Source: Cyclostephanos tholiformis (Eukaryota > Bacillariophyta > Thalassiosirophyceae > Thalassiosirales > Thalassiosiraceae). Taken from it: 14,069 bases of DNA. Positions 9,001-14,069 of the stretch are shown here, piece after piece. Positions within the stretch are counted from its first letter, which is position 1, and every line of letters starts with the position of its first letter. Below the pieces are notes generated by a model. That model saw only the letters and a program-made list of their open reading frames with translations. It was not told the DNA's origin and did not search any database. Location: assembly GCA_036939975.1 (NCBI GenBank), contig JALLPB010002402.1, positions 1 through 14,069 of the forward strand, in the 5' to 3' direction. The position numbers were made by a program, and so were the translations under genes.

Positions 9001-9285
9001 CTGTGCCCAATCACAGACGTAACTTTCAGTGGCTCCAAGTTGAGTATTCCATGCTTGCGTCAACAACGGGGGAACGCCCGCCGTCTCTTCTTCGATCTGA
9101 CTAAATAGAAGTTGTTTCGTTGACTGCGTCTTGCCAGTTAGACGCGCTGGTGGGGCTCCAGGAGGTGAAGTTCCAGCACTGGCGCTGCGACGGGTTCTGC
9201 GTGGTGTTGTGTTTTTTCTTTCTTCTTCTTCAGCGATTGCAGCAGCTATGGCAGCTCGTGCAGCAACAACTTTAGGATCAGCCAT
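6070..9285 (-). CDS. piggyBac-like transposase (DDE_Tnp_1_7 type) with N-terminal zinc-finger-like module
   Basis: Intact frame of 1071 residues, longer than insect piggyBac (about 600). Residues 91-144 hold a C-x7-C-x9-C-x4-C, HH-x-C, CC-HHH arrangement resembling a PHD/RING cross-brace finger. A basic run KKKKKRKK (203-210) is a likely nuclear localisation signal; 211-320 is acidic and disordered. The catalytic core (about 460-910) has D619 in TIDETTWGFGGYCG, D732 in ADNHFSGD followed by TNRRDRFP, and D865/D868 in YYGIDNLDHM, matching the piggyBac D, D, D pattern and its GVDxxD signature. Residues 1019-1055 (C-x2-C, C-x2-CC, LC, C, H) match the Cys-rich C-terminal finger that binds the element's ends in this family. 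Expected role: nuclear cut-and-paste excision and insertion of the element around it. The ATG at 9285 is the first in frame. All catalytic residues are present, so it may be active; domestication is less likely because the terminal repeats remain. Confidence 0.88.
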   Translation of the reverse strand: MADPKVVAARAAIAAAIAEEEERKNTTPRRTRRSASAGTSPPGAPPARLTGKTQSTKQLLFSQIEEETAGVPPLLTQAWNTQLGATESYVCDWAQAIVCNLTAVKPLPCQKQGCERTVHHLCQGDWERREGYDEVIARYCCHHHPNYKYRAAPEKQPSPDDVTPSRRKKAGGHPIDKVCPTASPADSSITGTGGVILTPSVNKKKKKRKKNAESEQFLVEGTADASDVDNVAERKDPPEPDEPEPTINYVVEEGSPDSVQDGSSDDFSDEVGDMGDSDDEGEEADIHNEATILREMLESSNEPIGDDADNLDDVKGEEFARKVGNTGVQLLGAPEGWVPPGPPPNWTGYQPKGNAPQADDIDNPGAWSLYSFEAKYKKGGVYCGHFTPAGAMVVPVNEKGEREINGWRFHYNGWTPDAFDVGTYVRDEATQQNLKPDSRRGSLDVNVLRKHGCDADRVRSDPLFFYQLLFPFCPPETSGIENDDRMPYYSNVAIFTNVYASTCGAGSGMGHDWRNVTVPELVHWAGVPIRHGSLDGNPGTMFSRWDVNDPRYDATIAESIVRERWKIIKRFFKLNNNLIAVPRGMDGYDPCVKYDFIFKCLIHNMNYVTLCGDLDGTIDETTWGFGGYCGEAGGRLRDKRVSKGGQTTMLYDIHRRYPHAYIHRHKLHKRPEGFNAQGPSEVYDLLRSIDALVVNGDPSDRGVVSIPKPTGLGITQYQLKKIYFKPPHIVADNHFSGDHVMTLFGKKGYGCTMTNRRDRFPQGLKEYLHHDKVPPGCPKAKAMRYVMPIVAIKQCPAGIESKAFTQTLVSFQSTGATNICGVNNLPSVTNYVSKKVRGKGNQKRVWGIEQNEARETYLRHYYGIDNLDHMIKNASNRYLTWKYWHSPYLHAKSMGIIAAYDMYNECCDGLLDPSWAISIKKRMGFTEFRMRLSEQMLQYDPRDNRYAGDDKFRRFTQQHKIRRSGTSVNSADDDVISNDGLTFDVFRRAVREMPRFCATVDELNNHFRNVKKMNNAAICEVCGTKTIWKCTICCRSLCIMKGRGWNGAKCLMMYHNQDFYGLARGVFTHST

Positions 9286-9580
9286 CGTCGATGATGTTGA
9301 GTGCTGTTTTTAAGGTTGGAAGTGGTTTTTGTGGTGTTGGCGTGAATTTTGGAGTATGGAGATTAACGTAGGAATGATGACCCCAATAATACCTAAGGTG
9401 TTGTTTTGGAATATGATATTGGAATTAAAAGTAGTGTATGGCAATGTCAATAATTGCAACGGCGATGCTACCATCATTAGACGCGGAATAACATAAGCTT
9501 TCCAATGGTATTATTGAAAGTTAATGAATTTGAACTGTGGGAGTGTAGTAACTGGTAAATTGGCAAAAATAGCACCCTGG
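9286..9580 (-). promoter_or_regulatory. 5' subterminal region of the piggyBac-type element, probable transposase promoter
   Basis: Non-coding, AT-rich, between the transposase start and the right terminal repeat. It repeats left-end motifs in inverted orientation. TAACGTAGGAAT (9364-9375) is an exact reverse complement of 5837-5848, and AATAATACCTAAGG (about 9386-9399) mirrors the TAAGGTATTATT block near 5682. A further GGTATTATTGA lies near 9508. It should contain the transposase promoter by position; no clear core promoter was found. Confidence 0.55.
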
Positions 9581-9614
9581 GTGGTACTTTTCGGCGTGCC
9601 CCGCCCGAACGATA
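9581..9614 (-). repeat. right terminal inverted repeat of the piggyBac-type element
   Basis: Read on the minus strand it starts TATCGTTCGGGCGGGGC, then ACGCCG, and ends AAAAGTACCAC. It pairs with 5629-5659. The plus-strand flank just outside reads TATAATTGG. Confidence 0.88.
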
Positions 9615-9660
9615 TATAATTGGCGTAACAGATCTCTTTTTATCATCAGTGTATTCCCCA

Positions 9661-9721
9661 ATTTTTTGTGGGAATTAAAGCGCCCCCGAAACAAGCCTTT
9701 TTGCTTTGATTCCACAAAAAT
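9661..9721. repeat. long imperfect hairpin between the two transposons
   Basis: Arms 9661-9680 (ATTTTTTGTGGGAATTAAAG) and 9704-9721 (CTTTGATTCCACAAAAAT) are complementary except for two single-base gaps and one G-T type mismatch. They enclose a 23-nt loop with a C-rich and a T-rich part. It lies in the 135-bp spacer, outside the terminal repeats of both neighbouring elements. It could be a miniature-element remnant or an RNA hairpin; neither is shown. Confidence 0.6.
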
Positions 9722-9747
9722 GCAGAAAAAGTTGGTTGACTCTCTGC

Positions 9748-9765
9748 TACGAGTTTAAAGTGGGT
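9748..9765 (+). repeat. left terminal inverted repeat plus TA of the pogo-like element
   Basis: TA followed by CGAGTTTAAAGTGGGT. It matches the reverse complement of 12796-12813 at 17 of 18 positions, with a single T/A difference. Similarity fades inward after this block. Confidence 0.68.
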
Positions 9766-10078
9766 CCTGGAATGCCAGTTTTTTTTTAAATGATGTAGAA
9801 ATGTACCATACTTCTACGATACTCTGACCGTCCATTTTTCAGCATGTGTTCCACCGCTCACATCACATTTTTTGCTGATCATGGCAACTAGCGGCTTTGG
9901 CCCATACCATTGCCTGTGGCCTGGGAATGCCCCAGCCGAGTGAGCAGACATCATCCCTATACCATGGGCAATGATGCCTATGCTCGGCTTTGTGTCATCT
10001 TATCGAGTGCTCAAGCTGTCAGTCCCCCCCCCCTACACAAATTATTTGTCGGTTTTATTTCCTAGGTTAGTAGGAAAT

Positions 10079-12499
10079 TCATTTATAATATGATTCATCA
10101 CTACTAAACCCCATTATCATCTCCCAAATCTCCCCCCCCTCCCTGGATGCATCGGCAGATGCGTAATTGCCCCCGGCAGTCACCACGGTAAGAGCGATGG
10201 GATTCGAGTGATCATCAGCAGCAGACGTTATTGCAGGATTGTAGGGCTCAGCAACCAATGCCTTCCGCTGTTTGACCAATAGGTCAAACTCCTCCTGGCT
10301 CACCAATAGGTCAAACTCCTCCTGGCTCATTGTCATCTCGGCCAATGCTAATTCCTTTTTCTTCATTTCTTCAAGGTCCAATGGTGGTGTGGGCCATCTT
10401 GACAATGTCAGACTGCGCCTCCCATAATTTTTCTTCATCGGCATTGGTCCATCTCTCAAATGAAGGGGGGGCTTTTCCACTGTTCTTGATTTGCATCTAT
10501 GTGACTAACTTCTCCTCCTTTTTCATACTGGCCACCTTTGGATATTGGTGCCAAGTGAGGAGGGCTGAGAGGTCAGCCGAGGTAAGCATCATAGGATTCT
10601 CCCCCTACTCCTGGAGAATTTCCATGGCAGCAACTTGATTCCTCTCCTGGTGCTTGCGCAACGTCTTCTCCCTCACAAAGATGTCATTGGCGGTGAAATG
10701 GACACCGCTGGTCATGGCAAAGATGTTGCCGTGAGCCTTTGCCTGACTCAACAATTCAATCCGCTCCTGTGTGTGGGGTTCGGTAATGATGTTGGTGCAT
10801 TCAACGGGCTACACTGTGACTTTTATCATGTTGCCATTGTAGCCCCCCAGTGACAACACGTTGCAGGCGATCATGTTGTGCTCGACAAGCAGATGCACCA
10901 TTGCCTGCTGATTTTTGTCTCCATCCCCGATTGAGCAACGGACCTTTAGACTCTGTAGGCATCTCCAGCTGAGTGGGACTGCTCCCTCTTTTTCCCATGC
11001 CTTGATGTTGTGCTCGTGGGAAAACCCATGCTGAAAAGATGACCCAACAATCAATCCTGTTTTCAGATCCTCACCACCAAATACAATGAGTCCAACGATC
11101 CACGGCAAGAGAGTCTTAGGCTTGTCCACGGCAATTCGCTCATTGATGAAGAGCTTGAGGCTAGTGTGGATGGCGGACTGGAATGGTCCATAGCTCTGGT
11201 CTGTCTCCTGCATCACTGCAGTTGTGTTAGGAACACCAGGGTAAAGTATGAAGCCATGGTAGTGGATGTACGTGAGGAGGGTGGGGTTAAGTCTTCCCGG
11301 GCCACTGTCACATTTAATTACAACCTAATTTCCTTTCATAGGAATGGCATTGGGGAATAATTTCATAATCGATTTTTTCAAATACTCAAAAATTCATTGT
11401 CATCCATTCCCCCTTTGTTATTTAGACCGAGCAAGATGGGGAACGACTGCTTGGACTTATGTCCAAATGTTCCCTGGACATCCATTATGTAGCAAAATCT
11501 TTTGATTCGAAGTGATTCAGCCTCAGCTGTCTGCACGGATGTCTGAAATTGGAAATGGAGAGGAAGTGGCTCACGCTAGTTCTCCTGCTAATCATTGTCA
11601 TTGTCAGTGACTTTGATGTCGCTTTCCCAAGCTGGGGGAATCATACATCATAGTACTATGTCGCGGTTGGGTGGCCACCACAATTTCCATTATTACCATC
11701 AAGAGACAGACATATCTCATCCAAATTTATGATTTGCCCCATCATTTTTTGTCAAAAATTACCTCGCCATTTTTGTTGATTGTTGCAAAGCCATATTCCA
11801 CAACAAGCACCTCCCAGCTATCGAACCATAGATCCAAATTTTGGTAAGTCATCCAACGGATGTGGCAATCCTTGGCACAATTTAGCTTTGCCGCTTTGAT
11901 GTCGATCACCATATCATGAACAATGCAATTTAAAAGTTCTGTTGCTGCAACTGTTCTGACGTCGAATGTTTTTGCCAACATCACAATCATTTTCTTCCTT
12001 GAATTATTGCCTGGCAATGCCCGGGCATGTTTCATGCTTTGCCTTGATGGTGTCACGAACTTTACATTTGGACATGCCATCCGGCTTCTTCCTTTCAGAA
12101 TCCCAGAGGTTCTTTTTTAAAGCTTGATCATTAATGCGTCTTTGCTGGACAGCAGACGCTGTTGCCTCTATTTGTTTCCGCTTTGGCTTTGGGTTCGTAG
12201 GTCCTGTTGTTGCTTCCGTGAGCATTGTGGCCGTCATATGCTCGTCAACTCCAGTTAAGGGAGATACATCCAAACCATTAGCTGAGACTTCAATGTCGCA
12301 AATGGTTAGGGTGCAACGATGCATTGTTTGCTTTGCCTCAAGGCAACAACAAATCATCCGGCAGATGGTTTGGTTGACAATGTCCTGCTTCAAAAATAGC
12401 CAAAATCATGGCCTGTAGAACCTTGACACCAGTAGTGGTCTCAAGGATCTGCACGGCCGCATCAACCTTTTTCTGATGCGCGGCACTCTTCTTTGGCAT
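10079..12499 (-). pseudogene. broken pogo/Tigger-like (DDE_1) transposase
   Basis: Read leftward, pieces of one protein appear in order in shifting frames. The N-terminus starts at 12499 (MPKKSAAHQKKVDAAVQ) with a psq-like helix-turn-helix segment, frame-shifted near 12385 into QDIVNQTICRM. A linker frame runs to 12004. The next frame, 12080-11742, contains ITYQNLD-like RWMTYQNLDLWFDSWE. Then come NLDEICLSLDG (first catalytic Asp, frame open to the stop at 11656-11658), LPLHFQFQT to GLNNKGGMDDNEF (11569-11378), and 11324-10809 with CDSGPGR (second Asp) and YPGVPNTTA plus QETDQSYGPF (third Asp, 35 residues between). The tail continues in frame past a stop at 10809-10811 to stops at 10605 and 10497, then shifts again to end at 10079. 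At least five stops and four frameshifts make it non-functional. Cut-and-paste transposition is the ancestral role. The family resembles one I recall from Thalassiosira genomes. Confidence 0.8.
10275..10328 (-). repeat. perfect 27-bp tandem duplication in the transposase pseudogene
   Basis: Two identical 27-bp units abut at 10275-10301 and 10302-10328, each encoding SQEEFDLLV on the minus strand. Complete identity inside an otherwise eroded pseudogene suggests a recent local duplication, probably by replication slippage. Confidence 0.92.
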
Positions 12500-12653
12500 G
12501 TTGGGCAACTGCATATATAGTGTTGGAACAGAATAAACAATGCAAGGCTGATGAAAAGTTAAACCGACAGGTGCACCACCGAATTTTTTGGTGCTAGATA
12601 TTTTTGGCGCAATTTTTGACCCCCAAGATGGTGTCTGATGATGACAGTCCCAG

Positions 12654-12747
12654 GTAGTATAATGATTGCCAGGTCAAGCCCTACATTTGGATACACTTTA
12701 TTGGGCCATTGGATTTGGTTTTAAAGGCTTCTAGAGTATTATACTAC
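12654..12747. repeat. perfect 10-bp inverted repeat near the right end of the pogo-like element
   Basis: GTAGTATAAT at 12654-12663 and its exact complement ATTATACTAC at 12738-12747 enclose 74 bases. It lies in the subterminal part of the element, upstream of the pseudogene. It could be a tiny nested element or a subterminal binding-site pair; no target duplication is visible around it. Confidence 0.5.
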
Positions 12748-12795
12748 AATGGAGGTATGTAAGAAAACATAATGTCGGTTTTGACCTGTTTCACA

Positions 12796-12813
12796 ACCCA
12801 CTTTAATCTCGTA
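12796..12813 (-). repeat. right terminal inverted repeat plus TA of the pogo-like element
   Basis: Plus strand ACCCACTTTAATCTCG followed by TA; counterpart of 9748-9765. It lies about 300 bp upstream of the start of the pseudogene, a position that makes sense for a promoter-containing transposon end. Confidence 0.68.
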
Positions 12814-12829
12814 CTACTAACTCTGTCTG

Positions 12830-12851
12830 AAAAGTACATATTTGTACTTTT
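12830..12851. repeat. perfect short hairpin outside the pogo-like element
   Basis: AAAAGTACA and TGTACTTTT form a perfect nine-base stem around a TATT loop, 17 bases beyond the right TA border. The T-run at the 3' side could resemble a terminator on the plus strand, but no gene precedes it, so it is recorded only as structure. Confidence 0.55.
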
Positions 12852-13432
12852 TTGTAGAAATTCAGGATTAATAAGGGCTGTGTTAATTTTCAGATGATGG
12901 TCCAAGTACATAAAAAATGCTAAATCTTATGCTGAATTGAATGGTTACATTGCCGATGTCTGAAAATGGCGACATTGCGTTGCAATTTAATTCCTCCTAA
13001 AATGATGTTTTTGCTGTAGGATATAGTACCATAGGTACCGTAGCCCAGTTGAAAAAAAAATGGCATGCAAACCAAACCACTGTTATGTTCTACCCTTTTT
13101 GTATCTTAAGATCCACGAAAATTTCACAAAACACATGAAAGTAAAGTCCTCGTAAGTACCTCTTGTACATTTATCACGTAGGAATAGTACAAATTTAACT
13201 AACCCAAGCTCTTAAAACTAAAAAAGAACACAACCATGGTGGAGCCGATCGCTGGGGTTCAGTGGCATCGCTATTATACTTATAGCCACCCCCTTGTGTG
13301 AATCTCTTTGCGATGGGTTGGTTGAGGACACCCTCGAAGGATTTTATTCTATGATATAAATTGGCTAAGAAAAAAATTTATTTGTAGCCTAATTTAATTT
13401 ATTTTGTTTTTCTCCATCATTGGCACTGGATT

Positions 13433-13820
13433 GCCCCAAAATTGTTTCATTTGCTCTCCCCTTGCATCCCCTTTCTGTTGCTTAACCTGCCTCATCCCTT
13501 CTCCATCTTGCCCATGTTTTTTTGGTTGATTGTTGCGTGTTCTTTGTCGTCTGGCAGCCGTCTAATGCCACGATGGATTTTATTATTTTCATTTTTTGTC
13601 ACATACTTTGACGCCCCAAAACAATGCAAAAACGCTTATCCCATACGTTCCGCCAAAGAATCATCTCTTTTCTAATACCCCCTCCACCAGTGACACCATC
13701 TTTTAATTGATTGTTACTTTTTATCTTGATTGTCGGCCACCTAAGGCCTGGGCCCAAATCCTCTCTCTATTTTGTGATGGGGTCGTGCTTTGGCGCCTAA
13801 AGCAGCCCCCACAGTGCAAA
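13433..13820. repeat. degenerate tandem repeat with a period of about 181 bp
   Basis: Matching blocks recur at constant spacing: GCCCCAAAA at 13433 and 13613 (offset 180), TTGATTGTT at 13526 and 13707 (offset 181), and CTTTGACGCC at 13606 against CTTTGGCGCC at 13788 (offset 182). Sequence between the blocks is only loosely similar. This suggests a little over two ancient copies; alignment is needed to fix the borders. Confidence 0.5.
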
Positions 13821-13928
13821 TTAAAGCAAATCATGCATGCTCAGCATCGCCCATAATGTGGCAAGGAAGAAAATTGTACCAGGTTGGGCATAAGACAGCG
13901 ACGGGTAGAACAAATATAAATGCAGTGT

Positions 13929-14069
13929 CTAATCAAGTCGAGTCTGAGCCAAGCAGAACTTGAAGATCTCTTGGGAGTTCTTCTCATCTTCATACTTTTC
14001 AAGGATGGAGGTGGTGCTGCCACCTGAGTTGGTCTGCACTTGCTTCCTTTCCCTTAAGCACTTACTAGC
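13929..14069 (-). CDS. C-terminal fragment of an unidentified protein, cut by the window edge
   Basis: One frame is open from the window end to a TAG at 13929-13931, giving 46 residues without an ATG in the visible part that must be the start. The tail is charged and rich in Lys, Glu and Ser, with a KYEDEKNSQEIFKFCLAQ segment predicted as helical and ending RLD. No domain is recognised. An open frame of this length can arise by chance, and the overlapping frame on the same strand (14023-13841) is also open. The amino-acid make-up looks more protein-like in the frame chosen here. It could be an exon or another transposon remnant. Confidence 0.35.
   Translation of the reverse strand, partial: ASKCLRERKQVQTNSGGSTTSILEKYEDEKNSQEIFKFCLAQTRLD

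Larger units (their letters stand above)
5629..9614 (-). mobile_element. piggyBac-superfamily DNA transposon, structurally complete
   Basis: About 3986 bp bounded by terminal inverted repeats that begin TATCGTTCGGGCGGGGC on both sides (left 5629-5659, right 9581-9614). One intact transposase gene lies inside, read leftward from 9285 to 6070. Subterminal repeats fill both non-coding ends, about 410 bp at the transposase 3' side and 295 bp at its 5' side. Family placement comes from the transposase. The flanks are not an exact TTAA duplication as expected for piggyBac: outside CGTTCGGG they read TTAT on the left and ATAT on the right, sharing only AT or TA. The intact frame and nearly identical ends suggest fairly recent activity. 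Confidence 0.8.
9750..12811 (-). mobile_element. degenerate pogo/Tigger-like DNA transposon (Tc1/mariner class)
   Basis: About 3.06 kb. The ends are 16-bp inverted repeats, CGAGTTTAAAGTGGGT on the left and CGAGATTAAAGTGGGT on the right (read on the minus strand), with one mismatch. Each is directly bordered on the outside by TA (9748-9749 and 12812-12813), the expected target-site duplication of this class. The interior holds a leftward transposase pseudogene whose catalytic blocks resemble DDE_1 (pogo/Tigger/jerky) enzymes. Termini and coding content support each other independently. The element must be old and immobile by itself because the gene carries many disruptions. Confidence 0.68.
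12814..13928. other. AT-rich intergenic stretch without a supported gene
   Basis: No gene can be supported in these 1115 bases. The first 600 are AT-rich with many short open frames broken by stops. At 13225-13370 there is a patch of higher GC in which both strands show short open segments, possibly a remnant of an old exon, but no motif is recognisable. From about 13430 on, a degenerate repeat of about 181 bp runs toward the partial gene at the window end. The part nearest 13928 would be the 3' flank of that leftward gene. Confidence 0.5.

Noticed and set aside
6070..9285. Domesticated piggyBac-derived host gene
   Set aside because: Inverted repeats and subterminal arrays are preserved on both sides, so a resident transposon explains the data better than a co-opted host gene.
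9934..9989. AGCCGAG/CTCGGCT inverted repeat as a possible terminator or transposon end
   Set aside because: The arms are only seven bases with a 42-base spacer, likely by chance in this length of DNA, and the position is internal to the better supported TA-bordered element.
13225..13370. Possible short coding exon on either strand
   Set aside because: Open segments of 20-50 codons exist on both strands but carry stops and no recognisable motif or matching splice sites; too weak to annotate.
13442..13675. Plus-strand frame of 77 residues, rich in Leu, Phe and Pro
   Set aside because: It overlaps the degenerate 181-bp repeat and T/C-rich DNA, which gives hydrophobic residues by composition; no upstream signal or motif.

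Overview
The window looks like nuclear DNA from a diatom, most likely a centric one. The first gene begins with a secretory leader that ends in a diatom-type plastid import motif (A-F-V-A-P, the ASAFAP class) and contains two short GT-AG introns. The largest gene encodes a receptor-type kinase with a protist-like architecture. The transposon remnant at 9.7-12.8 kb resembles a transposase-like family that I recall as abundant in Thalassiosira-type genomes; that is memory, not a search result. No bacterial operon structure, tRNA, rRNA or CRISPR array was seen.

Layout. (1) 209-1233 (+): a three-exon gene for a probable plastid-targeted protein of 228 residues with unknown function. It carries a (CGT)n tract and a 36-base G run. 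(2) 1476-5144 (-): an intronless 1222-residue membrane protein with a short N-terminal cytoplasmic part, a membrane segment, a Rax2-like beta-propeller-type ectodomain, a second membrane segment and a TKL-type kinase domain. The kinase has a repeat-rich insert between HRD and the DFG position, and that motif reads DWG. It is convergent with gene 1. (3) 5145-5628: non-coding DNA with a small hairpin and a 21-bp tandem duplication. (4) 5629-9614: a complete-looking piggyBac-type DNA transposon with GC-rich terminal inverted repeats, subterminal repeats and an intact 1071-residue transposase that has a zinc-finger-like module at each end. (5) 9615-9749: a spacer with a long imperfect hairpin. (6) 9750-12811: an eroded Tc1/mariner/pogo-class element whose ends I could locate (16-bp inverted repeats, 15/16 identical, each bordered by TA). 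It holds a transposase pseudogene with many stops and frameshifts but recognisable DE, DSGPGR and ETD catalytic blocks. (7) 12814-13928: AT-rich non-coding DNA with a hairpin and a degenerate repeat of about 181 bp. (8) 13929-14069 (-): the last 46 codons of an open frame that runs off the window.

The region therefore holds two host genes beside a transposon-rich stretch, where a structurally intact element sits 135 bp from a long-dead one of another superfamily. Nothing indicates that the genes form one pathway. The most unusual items are the piggyBac element (unusual ends plus a PHD/RING-like finger), the Rax2-like receptor kinase with its split catalytic core, and the newly delimited pogo-like element.
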